This document shows, in pieces, positions 1 through 6,180 of a stretch of 10,245 nt of DNA. Source of the DNA: a bacterium (GTDB lineage Bacteria; Patescibacteriota; Minisyncoccia; UBA6257; GWB1-50-10); contig JAKALF010000024.1 in NCBI GenBank assembly GCA_021813265.1, forward strand, positions 1 through 10,245, in the 5' to 3' direction. Under the pieces are notes generated by a model, which had not been told where the DNA came from, did no database searches, and saw only the letters and a list, made by a program, of their open reading frames with translations. The translations under genes and the position numbers were made by a program. How positions within the stretch are numbered: the first letter of the stretch is position 1; each line of letters starts with the position of its first letter.

Positions 1-402
1 GGGATTGATAAGGAAGAAACATATTATGAGAACGTTCTAAGGATGACGGGGATATATGAAGCCAGGATGAAACCGATTCACGCATATTCGAAAGGTATGA
101 AACAACGCCTTGGGTTCGCACAGGCCTTGGTGAATGATCCCGAATATATTTTTCTTGACGAACCTCTTGATGGGTTGGATCCGATAGGGAGGAAAGAGAT
201 AAAAGAGGTTATAAAAAAAATGAAAAGCGAAGGGAGAACCATATTCTTTAATTCTCATATTCTATACGACACCGAGGAACTCTGCGATGAGATTGGAATT
301 ATTCATAAAGGGAACCTCGTGTATTCGGGGAAAACAGACTCATTCTGTTTAGGGAAACCCTTGGAAGATCGTTTTGTCGAAGTAATCCAAAACATTGTTT
401 AA
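1..402 (+). CDS. ABC transporter ATP-binding protein, 5'-truncated by window edge
   Basis: The reading frame is open from base 1 and the first 133 visible residues are the C-terminal part of an ABC ATPase; the Walker A end lies outside the window. In order one sees a signature motif in the variant form YSKGMKQR (visible residues 29-36), Walker B YIFLDEP (49-55), the D-loop LDGLD, and an H-loop histidine in FFNSHIL (H86). The YSKGMKQR variant is typical of ATPases paired with ABC-2 (NatA/CcmA/NosF-like) exporters. The in-frame ATG at 43 is internal, because coding similarity starts before it. The stop overlaps or abuts the start of the permease gene, so the two are co-translated and should form one inner-membrane exporter. 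The substrate cannot be told. Confidence 0.95.
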   Translation, partial: GIDKEETYYENVLRMTGIYEARMKPIHAYSKGMKQRLGFAQALVNDPEYIFLDEPLDGLDPIGRKEIKEVIKKMKSEGRTIFFNSHILYDTEELCDEIGIIHKGNLVYSGKTDSFCLGKPLEDRFVEVIQNIV

Positions 403-403
403 T

Positions 404-1153
404 ATGTTTGCAATAGCAACCATAACCTTTAAAGAAGCGATACGGGACAAAGTTTTATATACCATTGTTGTATTTGGAATACTCTTCGGATTATTGAATC
501 TCTTTCTCGCGAAGCTTGCGGTCGGAGATCTCCAAATGATACGAAGCTTTGGACTCGCGGGTATATATGTGTTCGGGATGGTGATAACGATATTTTTGGG
601 AAGCTCGATTATCTACAAAGAGATTGAACGGCGCACTCTGTATTTCGTTCTTTCAAAACCCATTTCACGCACCAAGGTTGTCATGGGAAAATTTTTAGGA
701 CTCTTCCTTGCGGTTGTGCTTACGACCTTATGTATGACCGTTATTTATCTTATAGTCATTACCTATGAAGGCGGAGGTTTTGACATATTAGGACTGCTTG
801 CCGTATTTTTCCAAATACTTGAGGAAGCTCTTTTTATCGCCATGCTTATATTCTTTTCATCGTTTTCAGTTCCCCTTATTTCAGCTATTTCCTCCCTCCT
901 TTTGTTGTTTCTTGGACATCTTTTAGATTCCGTGGTAAAAAGCGCGGAAGTTTTTGGGGGAGTAATATATCAAGTATTTTTGTACGCGTCATATATTCTT
1001 CCTAATTTAGAAAAGTTTAACATACGAAATGCCATAGTTCATGAGATAGAAATTCCTTTTACAACAACTTTTCTTGTCATAGGATACGCGTTGCTTTATA
1101 CGGTTATTTTTCTCATTCTCGCGAATAGTATTTTTAGAAAACGTGAACTTTAA
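404..1153 (+). CDS. ABC-2 type (NosY-like) transporter permease
   Basis: This 249-residue integral membrane protein has about six hydrophobic segments. It opens with the soluble TFKEAIRDKVLY stretch seen in NosY-like ABC-2 permeases and carries the cytoplasmic YKEIERRTLYFVLSKPISR segment after the second helix. It directly follows the ATPase: ATG 404 lies one base after its stop. A TTG at 395, overlapping the ATPase by 8 bases, is an alternative start adding three residues. Neither start has a recognisable SD, so translation probably depends on coupling. The C-terminus (FRKREL) overlaps the next gene. Established for the family: two permeases and two ATPases export an unknown substrate. Assignment to the family is firm, the substrate open. 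Confidence 0.9.
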   Translation: MFAIATITFKEAIRDKVLYTIVVFGILFGLLNLFLAKLAVGDLQMIRSFGLAGIYVFGMVITIFLGSSIIYKEIERRTLYFVLSKPISRTKVVMGKFLGLFLAVVLTTLCMTVIYLIVITYEGGGFDILGLLAVFFQILEEALFIAMLIFFSSFSVPLISAISSLLLLFLGHLLDSVVKSAEVFGGVIYQVFLYASYILPNLEKFNIRNAIVHEIEIPFTTTFLVIGYALLYTVIFLILANSIFRKREL

Positions 1154-1952
1154 TATACAGAGAACCATATTTCTTCTAATCCTCTTTGGAGGAATCATAA
1201 CGCTTCAGAGAACGTATGACAGCTATGCTCCAGAGGCGTCATACGACAAAAGGAGCATGGTGTCTCAAGATGTAATACGTTCCGTTGATTTGGGACTTCA
1301 TTCCGCGGCAGCGTCTTTTTTATGGATTAAAGATCGGGGAGAACTTCCTTTTTTAAGGAATGGTTACGACTATTTTAAAAATACCTTTGATATTATAACC
1401 TCGCTTGATTCCAAACTTGTGACTCCTTACGCGTATACCGTTATGGTGCTTCCTACGACTACATATAGCGACCGATTTATTGAAACGGTTAAGATAGGGA
1501 AAGAGGGAACTCAAAACGCCCGCCCCCCTGATTGGAGAATTCCTTTTTATACCGCGGTAACTTACCACGTGTATCTTAAAGACACGAAACAGGCCGTGCG
1601 ATACTTTGATATCGCGGGACACACAAAAGATGTTCCAGAACCCGTTCGCCGTTTTGCCTTAAACTATGGAATCTATCCGACCGAACGGGAGAAAACAATG
1701 GCGATTTGGAAAACCATATATGAAAGTACGGATAACCAGGATATGAAAAATCGAGCGGAGAAGTATATCATTCATTTCACCATACTCGACGTTCTTCAAA
1801 AAAGCGTTCAACAATATAGAGAGCGGTTTGGAAGCTATCCGAAACGCCTTACGGATCTTGTGACAAGCCATATCTTGTTCAATGTTCCTAAAGATCCTTT
1901 CGGATTTACTTTCAAGATATATGAGGAAGGGATCGTGGGTATAGGGGAATGA
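1143..1952 (+). CDS. Membrane-anchored helical protein, third gene of ABC-2 exporter operon
   Basis: This is a 269-residue protein with one N-terminal membrane helix (about residues 8-22) and a probably extracytoplasmic remainder. The body looks helical, like degenerate TPR repeats (DTKQAVRYFDIAGHTKD, then paired helices). The C-terminal motif RFGSYPKRLTDLV...VPKDPFG resembles a short domain at the ends of TPR-like and pseudopilin-like proteins. The GTG start at 1143 overlaps the permease by 11 bases; there is no SD, and the next in-frame ATG (codon 39) would remove the membrane helix, so GTG is preferred. I recall comparable proteins following NosY-like ABC genes in CPR and Deltaproteobacteria, but I cannot name the family. 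A plausible role is an accessory subunit of the exporter. Confidence 0.75.
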   Translation: MNFNIQRTIFLLILFGGIITLQRTYDSYAPEASYDKRSMVSQDVIRSVDLGLHSAAASFLWIKDRGELPFLRNGYDYFKNTFDIITSLDSKLVTPYAYTVMVLPTTTYSDRFIETVKIGKEGTQNARPPDWRIPFYTAVTYHVYLKDTKQAVRYFDIAGHTKDVPEPVRRFALNYGIYPTEREKTMAIWKTIYESTDNQDMKNRAEKYIIHFTILDVLQKSVQQYRERFGSYPKRLTDLVTSHILFNVPKDPFGFTFKIYEEGIVGIGE

Positions 1953-1958
1953 TCGAGT

Positions 1959-1967
1959 TGGTATAAT
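1959..1967 (+). promoter_or_regulatory. Extended -10 promoter of the NRAMP gene (leaderless)
   Basis: TGGTATAAT matches the extended -10 consensus TGnTATAAT exactly. No good -35 box lies 16-18 bases upstream, as is usual for extended -10 promoters. The expected transcription start, about seven bases after the box, falls near 1974, two bases before the ATG at 1976. There is no SD between. The transcript would therefore be leaderless or nearly so. Confidence 0.65.
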
Positions 1968-1975
1968 AACTATAT

Positions 1976-3244
1976 ATGAAAATATCGCTCAAGAGATTTT
2001 TTAAAAAACTAGGCCCTGGATTTATCACGGGAGCATCCGACAACGATCCAGCGGGTATCGCGACCTACACTCAAGCCGGAGCTCAATTTGGTTACGGGCA
2101 ATTATGGACGGCTCTCTTTATTTTTCCCCTCATGACGGCCATTCAGGAGGCAAGCGCTCGGATTGGGGCTGTGACAGGAAAAGGATTGGCTTGGGTTATA
2201 AAGGAACAGTATGGAAAAACTGTTCTTTATGTCTCCGTTATGATTGTTCTTATCGCCAATACGATAAACATAGGAGCCGATCTTGGCGCTATGGCCGCGG
2301 CGGCTCGCCTTATTGTCCCCATACCCTTTGCGGTATTAACTCTTCTTTTTACGGCGATCATTTTGATTCTTGAAATCATGGTTTCATATAAAACATACGC
2401 CAAAGTTTTAAAATGGTTTGCTCTCGCTCTTCTTTCATATCCTCTCGCTCTATTTTTTGTTCGCGAACCATGGGGAGAGATATGGAAAGCAACTTTCATT
2501 CCTCATATTGAATTCAATTTCGCCTTTCTTTTTATCATTGTAGGAGTATTAGGAACGACTATTTCCCCCTATCTTTTCTTTTGGCAGGCATCGGAGGAAA
2601 TAGAAGAGGAAAAAGTGAAACATATTTTGAGAAAAGACGGACATCCCAACATAACCTGGAGATTTATACAAGGACTGCGTTTTGATAATTTTATTGGAAT
2701 GCTTTTTTCACAAATCGGAACGTGGTGCATTATGATTGTTGGAGCTTCGGTGTTGAATGGAAACGGGATAACGAACGTTAGCACCGCGGCGGACGCGGCT
2801 CAAGCGCTTCAACCTCTTGTGCAAACGTTTCCTTACGCGGGACTCTTGGCAAAGAGTATGTTTGCTCTAGGGGTTATAGGTTTAGGTTTTCTTGCGGTTC
2901 CCGTTCTTTCGGGATCCGCTTCATATGCCGTATCGGAAACCTTGAATTGGAAAGAAGGATTGAATTTGAAGTTAAAAAGAGCCCACGGATTTTATGGAAT
3001 CATTACCATCGCTACCATTGTCGGTCTTATCATTAACTTCATTGGTATTAACCCCATGAAAGCTCTTATTTACGCGTCCGTGTTAAATGGAATCGCGGCC
3101 GTTCCTCTTATTTTTATTATCGGGAAAATAGCTAGAGACAGAAGGATTATGGGTGAGTATAGAAGCAAGGGTCTTTCGCATACGCTTGTCTGGATTACGT
3201 TTTTTGTGATGGCCATCTCAGCCCTAGGAATGTTTATTGCCTAA
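1976..3244 (+). CDS. NRAMP-family divalent metal transporter, variant-site clade
   Basis: This 422-residue, roughly 11-helix protein has the NRAMP fold signature: LGPGFITGASDNDPAGIATYTQAGAQ-type TM1 followed by the QEASARIGAVTGKGL helix. In canonical Mn/Fe NRAMPs TM1 carries DPGN and TM6 carries MPH. Here TM1 reads D24-P-A-G27 and TM6 reads T-I-S197-P-Y, so the metal-binding Asn is Gly and the Met is Ser, while the key Asp is kept. I recall a widespread bacterial clade with the same DP(S/A)G and TISPYLFFWQAS blocks, whose substrate is not obvious. The thioether ligand that selects transition metals is missing, so Mn2+ import should not be assumed; Mg2+ or another hard ion is possible. ATG 1976 follows an extended -10 with no SD. 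The gene is monocistronic, or reads into the next gene, since no terminator follows. Confidence 0.92.
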   Translation: MKISLKRFFKKLGPGFITGASDNDPAGIATYTQAGAQFGYGQLWTALFIFPLMTAIQEASARIGAVTGKGLAWVIKEQYGKTVLYVSVMIVLIANTINIGADLGAMAAAARLIVPIPFAVLTLLFTAIILILEIMVSYKTYAKVLKWFALALLSYPLALFFVREPWGEIWKATFIPHIEFNFAFLFIIVGVLGTTISPYLFFWQASEEIEEEKVKHILRKDGHPNITWRFIQGLRFDNFIGMLFSQIGTWCIMIVGASVLNGNGITNVSTAADAAQALQPLVQTFPYAGLLAKSMFALGVIGLGFLAVPVLSGSASYAVSETLNWKEGLNLKLKRAHGFYGIITIATIVGLIINFIGINPMKALIYASVLNGIAAVPLIFIIGKIARDRRIMGEYRSKGLSHTLVWITFFVMAISALGMFIA

Positions 3245-3265
3245 TATACTTAACTATTCTAAAAT
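3237..3265 (+). promoter_or_regulatory. Probable promoter of the Cys-rich small gene
   Basis: A -35-like TTGCCT (3237-3242) overlaps the NRAMP stop codon. It is followed after 17 bases by TAAAAT (3260-3265), five of six matches to the -10 consensus. The start would be near 3272, leaving a short leader with the AAAGGAGG SD at 3281-3288. Confidence 0.45.
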
Positions 3266-3294
3266 GGGAAAAGAATTTTCAAAGGAGGCGCGCT

Positions 3295-3519
3295 ATGGGA
3301 AAAATTCCCGTTAAAGAGATTGTTTGTTGCAACTGTTTCCACTCTTCGGAGTGCGAATACAGAGAAAATGAGGGGATAAACCTCTCTCATTTTATCTCCA
3401 CTGATAGTGGAGATTGCAGGCTATTTAAACCCATTTATGAGGTAGATCTGATCCCTTTCGTTGGGAACAACAAGGAAGAAGATTCCAACCTCTTAAATGG
3501 AGGTTTTATCTATAAATGA
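3295..3519 (+). CDS. Small Cys-rich hypothetical protein
   Basis: This is a 74-residue soluble protein that I do not recognise. An SD of eight bases (AAAGGAGG, 3281-3288) stands six bases before ATG 3295, and an intrinsic terminator follows the stop, so it is almost certainly a real single-gene unit. It has five cysteines: C11, C12, C14, C20 and C41, plus H16 and H32. The CCNCFHSSEC cluster followed by GDCRLFKP resembles a small metal site (Zn2+ or Fe-S), with a reader-head-like CxC...C pattern. No signal peptide or membrane helix is present. It sits right after a metal transporter, so a role in metal handling or sensing is a guess from context only. Confidence 0.8.
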   Translation: MGKIPVKEIVCCNCFHSSECEYRENEGINLSHFISTDSGDCRLFKPIYEVDLIPFVGNNKEEDSNLLNGGFIYK

Positions 3520-3522
3520 CTA

Positions 3523-3546
3523 AGGAGCCTTCGCGGCTCCTTTTTT
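3523..3546 (+). terminator. Intrinsic terminator after the Cys-rich gene
   Basis: The seven-base stem AGGAGCC/GGCTCCT (3523-3529 with 3535-3541) has loop TTCGC and is followed by a run of T to 3546. It starts four bases after the stop at 3519. The T-run overlaps the stop codon of the convergent alr gene (3545-3547), so one hairpin separates the two genes. On the minus strand no T-run follows, so it is directional. Confidence 0.9.
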
Positions 3547-4672
3547 ATAGTACCGTCCTCTGGAGTCCTTCTGGAACATGAACTAAAAGTTCATAGGGAA
3601 TAGCTCCGCTTATAGTTGATATAGTTTCGATTGAGGCTTGGCTTTTAGGATCGCGACTTATCACCGTAACCTCATCATCAATACTTATGTCGGGAATATG
3701 GGAAACATCCAGGGAAGTGATGTTCATACTGACTCTTCCGAGAATAGGACAGGGGATGTTTTTTATTAACACAAAACCTTTATTTGAAAGTCTTCTATCA
3801 ATACCTTCTCGATATCCCATGGGGATGGAGGCTATGTTCATCTCTTTTTCTGTTTTATAGGTGGCGTTATATCCGATATATTCTCCGGCCTCTAGTTTTC
3901 GTAACGTTGTTACCCTTGTTTTTATCTCAAGTACCGGGTGAAGTTCCATGGTTTCAAGACCCGAATGTATGCCGTACAACCCTATGCCAAGTCGTATCAC
4001 GTTCGCGTTGAGATTCGACGAATAAAAACTTCCAGCGGTCTGTGCTATATGAAAGTATCGCGTTTCGGGAAACATCTTTTTTATACGAGAAACCAGATTA
4101 TTCCATCGTTCTATTTGAAGTTTTGTAAAAAGAGAATCTTGGATATCAGCATCGGCAAAGTGAGAAAAAACCCCGTCAAGCTTTATATAAGGATTATCTT
4201 TTAGAATTTTAAAAGCTTCATCCAAATCTTTCTCCACGATTCCATGGCGATGCATTCCCGTGTCGATTTTAAGATGAATAGTTATCCGTATTTTTGATTT
4301 AGCAAGTTTTTTTAATTCGTCGACGCTTAAGATGGCAAAAGCTACATCGGAAAGGTTGTTGCCCACCATATTCTCTAAGGGAGAATAGCCTATGATAACA
4401 ATAGGAGTTTTGATTTTTTCGTTCCGTAGCACGACCGCTTCAAAGAATGAGTCAAGAGAGATGAAGGGTAGAGACTCTTTTTCTATGATTCGGGCGACTT
4501 CTATTAAACCATGACCATAGGCGTTACTTTTAAGCACGGGGGCTATAGGAGTATGATAACGTTCTTTGAAAGCGCGGAGATTGTACAAAAGAGCGTCACG
4601 ATGGATAATGACTTGTATCAGTCGTTCGTATGAAAATTTTCTCGCGCGCAGTTTTCTGAAGATTGTTCTCAT
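3545..4672 (-). CDS. alr: Alanine racemase (PLP-dependent)
   Basis: It converts L-alanine to D-alanine in the cytoplasm for peptidoglycan precursors. The 375-residue length fits the family. The PLP-binding block PVLKSNAYGHG gives Schiff-base lysine K48. The TIM barrel carries HFADAD (H171) and RLGIGLYGI (R227, the residue expected to contact the PLP pyridine nitrogen). The C-terminal beta domain provides catalytic Y268 in YIGYNATY, then IPMGYREGIDR and GRVSMN. All catalytic residues are present, so it should be active. The N-terminus extends some 17 residues beyond the usual start of the barrel. ATG 4672 is chosen because no later start precedes K48 sensibly and a TATAAT box sits nine bases upstream. 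No SD is visible. It is divergent from 4758 and convergent with 3295. Confidence 0.96.
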   Translation of the reverse strand: MRTIFRKLRARKFSYERLIQVIIHRDALLYNLRAFKERYHTPIAPVLKSNAYGHGLIEVARIIEKESLPFISLDSFFEAVVLRNEKIKTPIVIIGYSPLENMVGNNLSDVAFAILSVDELKKLAKSKIRITIHLKIDTGMHRHGIVEKDLDEAFKILKDNPYIKLDGVFSHFADADIQDSLFTKLQIERWNNLVSRIKKMFPETRYFHIAQTAGSFYSSNLNANVIRLGIGLYGIHSGLETMELHPVLEIKTRVTTLRKLEAGEYIGYNATYKTEKEMNIASIPMGYREGIDRRLSNKGFVLIKNIPCPILGRVSMNITSLDVSHIPDISIDDEVTVISRDPKSQASIETISTISGAIPYELLVHVPEGLQRTVL

Positions 4673-4680
4673 ACATATTT

Positions 4681-4686
4681 ATTATA
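4681..4686 (-). promoter_or_regulatory. -10 box of alr (leaderless start)
   Basis: On the minus strand a perfect TATAAT lies with its last base nine bases before the alr ATG (4672). The expected start point, near 4674, is two bases before the ATG, so the mRNA would be leaderless. A TG two bases upstream of the box is offset by one from the extended -10 consensus. No clear -35. Confidence 0.55.
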
Positions 4687-4699
4687 CCCAGTAGATTGC

Positions 4700-4727
4700 T
4701 TGGACGAAAGATAAGGGGTAATATAAT
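4700..4727 (+). promoter_or_regulatory. Promoter of the 4758 gene
   Basis: A perfect TATAAT at 4722-4727 is preceded, after 16 bases, by a weak TTGGAC (4700-4705). Start expected near 4734, giving a leader of about 24 bases containing the SD AAAGGAGGTG (4744-4753). It faces away from the alr -10 box 36 bases to the left. Confidence 0.6.
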
Positions 4728-4757
4728 ATAAGTTTAATTTTTAAAAGGAGGTGTGAG

Positions 4758-5081
4758 ATGAAAGCTATTTATTCCGCTCAGCTCGTATCAAAAGGACAGC
4801 TCATGGATGATTTCATTTCTCCAAAGTTGTTTGATGAAGAATTCTATGAAGTTTTCGAAGAATTTCTCAGACATTCTGGGGAAGAGTTTTTTGTAAAAGA
4901 ACAAAAAGGAACACTGAATGTTTTTGGAATTTGTGAAAATAATTTTTGTACTCATCTTCTTGCTACCGAAGAAGAGATTGAGTTTTTCATGTATACCTGC
5001 TCGGTTTTCGATCTTACGGATGAGGATATTGAAAACCGAGAAAATCCGGAAGAGTTTCTCTTTAACTTTTCCATGAATTGA
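4758..5081 (+). CDS. Small acidic hypothetical protein
   Basis: This 107-residue soluble protein is strongly acidic, rich in Glu and Asp and in Phe, and I do not recognise it. Motif-like stretches are DEEFYEVFEEFLRHSGEEFF near residues 26-45 and a pair of cysteines in FGICENNFCTHLL. There is no signal peptide or membrane segment. The SD (AAAGGAGGTG) is nearly a full complement of the 16S 3' end. With its own promoter and its own terminator it forms a self-contained unit, probably well expressed. It lies between alr and tRNA-Gln, but that gives no clue to function. Confidence 0.8.
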   Translation: MKAIYSAQLVSKGQLMDDFISPKLFDEEFYEVFEEFLRHSGEEFFVKEQKGTLNVFGICENNFCTHLLATEEEIEFFMYTCSVFDLTDEDIENRENPEEFLFNFSMN

Positions 5082-5085
5082 TTTT

Positions 5086-5110
5086 AAGCCCCAGAGATGG
5101 GGCTTGTTTT
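5086..5110 (+). terminator. Intrinsic terminator after the 4758 gene
   Basis: The seven-base stem AAGCCCC/GGGGCTT (5086-5092 with 5099-5105) has loop AGAGAT and a TTGTTTT tail. It begins four bases after the stop at 5081. The tail may double as part of the -35 region of the tRNA promoter. Confidence 0.9.
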
Positions 5111-5133
5111 AACTTTATAGGATGGGGTACTAT
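5104..5133 (+). promoter_or_regulatory. Possible promoter of tRNA-Gln
   Basis: TTGTTT (5104-5109), inside the terminator tail, lies 18 bases before TACTAT (5128-5133). Start would be near 5140, 14 bases before the mature tRNA 5' end. Matches are modest, but the tRNA needs a promoter after the terminator and this is the best candidate. Confidence 0.35.
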
Positions 5134-5153
5134 CAATGCGAGAACAGAAACAT

Positions 5154-5224
5154 TGGGGGATCGTCTAATGGTAGGACACATCCCTTTGGAGGATGGTATC
5201 GGGGTTCGAATCCCTGTCCCCCAG
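5154..5224 (+). tRNA. tRNA-Gln (anticodon UUG)
   Basis: A complete 71-base cloverleaf can be drawn by hand. The acceptor stem TGGGGGA (5154-5160) pairs fully with TCCCCCA (5217-5223). The D-stem is GTCT/GGAC with one T-G pair. The anticodon stem CATCC/GGATG carries loop CTTTGGA, with anticodon TTG at 5186-5188, reading CAA (and CAG by wobble). The four-base variable region is GTAT, and the T-stem CGGGG/CCCTG carries TTCGAAT. The discriminator is G (5224), as expected for tRNA-Gln, and the weak-looking first pair T-A is also characteristic. The bases after it are CAC, so CCA is not encoded and must be added. An AT-rich island begins right after its 3' end. Confidence 0.97.
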
Positions 5225-5227
5225 CAC

Positions 5228-5256
5228 TTGACTTATGGCATATTATATGCTATTGT
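5228..5256 (+). promoter_or_regulatory. Promoter with internal dyad, copy 1 (tRNA-proximal)
   Basis: TTGACT (5228-5233), a 17-base spacer, then TATTGT (5251-5256) with an upstream TG (5248-5249), making it an extended -10. Start expected near 5263, 30 bases before ATG 5293. The spacer holds an inverted repeat GCATA-TTA-TATGC (5238-5250), a possible operator. The whole block recurs at 6869-6897. It begins four bases after the tRNA. Confidence 0.7.
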
Positions 5257-5292
5257 TTTTTTAGATATTTAACAATTTTTAAGGAGATAACA

Positions 5293-5493
5293 ATGATACT
5301 ACAAAGAAACATTGGATTTTTTTTGGTATTAGTTTCTATCATTTTACTGGCTTTGTTTGGAATTTCAACGGGGTGGAGTGTAAAACTTGAACAGAGGATG
5401 CTGTTTGAGGTGCTTCCAGTTTATGTTATGTTTCTCATGATGCACATAGCAGGATGGGGTCTCATGATTATTTCTTATATGAGGAAAAAATGA
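5293..5493 (+). CDS. Small two-helix membrane protein coupled to the glycosyl transferase
   Basis: This 66-residue protein has two hydrophobic segments, about residues 8-27 and 42-61, joined by a short loop with WSVKLEQ and ending in RKK. Start ATG 5293 has SD AAGGAG (5281-5286) six bases upstream. The frame is open further upstream across the tRNA, but no coding is plausible there. The stop overlaps the next gene's start as ATGA (5490-5493), so the two are translationally coupled. I do not recognise the family. Coupling suggests it works with the membrane-bound transferase, for example as a partner or regulator, but that is inference. It and the 49-residue protein at 6936 share the promoter-leader module and begin MIL, so they may be distant paralogues. 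Confidence 0.75.
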   Translation: MILQRNIGFFLVLVSIILLALFGISTGWSVKLEQRMLFEVLPVYVMFLMMHIAGWGLMIISYMRKK

Positions 5494-6089
5494 AAAGATT
5501 TTTTGATTTTCTTTTTTCGCTTATTTTGATAATTCCAATAAGTTTTCTAATAATCATTCTCTCTATTCTTATTCTTTTAATAGATCATTTTCTACCCTTT
5601 CATTTCCAAAAAAGAGTTGGAAAGAACGGTAAATTGTTTATTTGTTACAAACTTCAGACGATGAAGCCTCCTAAAAATAAAGATCTTGTAGGAGAAACAG
5701 AAAAAGATGTTTATCGTGTTACAAAACTTGGAGAAATCATCAGAGATCATGGGTGGGATGAGTTACCCCAAATCGTTAACGTACTTTTGGGAAACATGAG
5801 TTTTATAGGACCCAGACCGCTTCTTTTAAAAACAATTGAACGGATTAGAGATAAAAATCCTGAAATTAGAAAAAAAGTGGATATATGGGAAGATAAGAGA
5901 AAAAAAATGAAACCTGGAATATCAGGATGGCACCAAGTTCATCTTGAAAAGAAAGCCTCTATTTTAGAACTCGAAAACCATCGTTGTTCTTTGAAAGGAA
6001 AAATAGTGATTGTTATTGTAACAATAATAGTCTTTATTTTCGGGAAAAATATTTCGAGCAAGTTTTATAAGCCTCTTTTGAAAATATAG
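5490..6089 (+). CDS. Phosphoglycosyl transferase (bacterial sugar transferase, WbaP/PglC type)
   Basis: It transfers a sugar-1-phosphate from a UDP-sugar to undecaprenyl phosphate, the first membrane step of surface glycan assembly. The 199 residues match the minimal monotopic type. A hydrophobic N-terminal (re-entrant) helix spans about residues 7-32. It is followed by RVGKNGKLFICYKLQTMKP (42-60), the catalytic D90-E91 pair in WDELPQIVNVLLGNMSFIGPRP (89-110), and KPGISGWHQV (141-150). The C-terminus is unusual: instead of the common DVYY...S..LD helix it has a hydrophobic stretch, KGKIVIVIVTIIVFIFGK. The start at ATG 5490 (MKRFFDF) is chosen over an upstream in-frame ATG at 5454 because it overlaps the previous stop and has GAGG upstream. 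No other glycan genes are in view, so the glycan and sugar are unknown. Confidence 0.93.
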   Translation: MKRFFDFLFSLILIIPISFLIIILSILILLIDHFLPFHFQKRVGKNGKLFICYKLQTMKPPKNKDLVGETEKDVYRVTKLGEIIRDHGWDELPQIVNVLLGNMSFIGPRPLLLKTIERIRDKNPEIRKKVDIWEDKRKKMKPGISGWHQVHLEKKASILELENHRCSLKGKIVIVIVTIIVFIFGKNISSKFYKPLLKI

Positions 6090-6105
6090 TAAAAAGAGGT
6101 TTTTT
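6072..6105 (+). terminator. Intrinsic terminator overlapping the transferase stop
   Basis: The arms CCTCTTTT (6072-6079) and AAAAGAGG (6092-6099) form an eight-base stem with a 12-base loop, then TTTTTT. The TAG stop (6087-6089) lies in the loop. The A/T half of the stem is weak, so efficiency is uncertain. Confidence 0.65.
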
Positions 6106-6121
6106 ATTTCAATAACAACAG

Positions 6122-6153
6122 AATTTGAGAACTGTATTGAAAAATTTGAGAAC
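6122..6153. repeat. Two direct copies of AATTTGAGAAC, 21 bases apart
   Basis: Exact 11-base copies at 6122-6132 and 6143-6153 lie on the same face of the helix (21-base spacing). They sit in the 200-base space between the transferase terminator and the end of the convergent minus-strand gene. No promoter stands next to them, so they may be a remnant rather than an operator. Confidence 0.4.
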
Positions 6154-6180
6154 CACCCCCTCACGAAAATACTACTTTTA

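Noticed and set aside
2104..2499. Frames of about 90 codons on both strands inside the NRAMP gene
   Set aside because: Composition follows the NRAMP codons; the proteins look random and no start signals exist.
3784..4204. Plus-strand frames opposite alr
   Set aside because: They are antisense to a complete alanine racemase and lack SD motifs.
5078..5272. Open frames crossing the tRNA region (5078-5272 and the upstream part of 5122-5493)
   Set aside because: They run through the tRNA-Gln gene and a terminator; only the part from ATG 5293 has an SD and membrane-protein composition.
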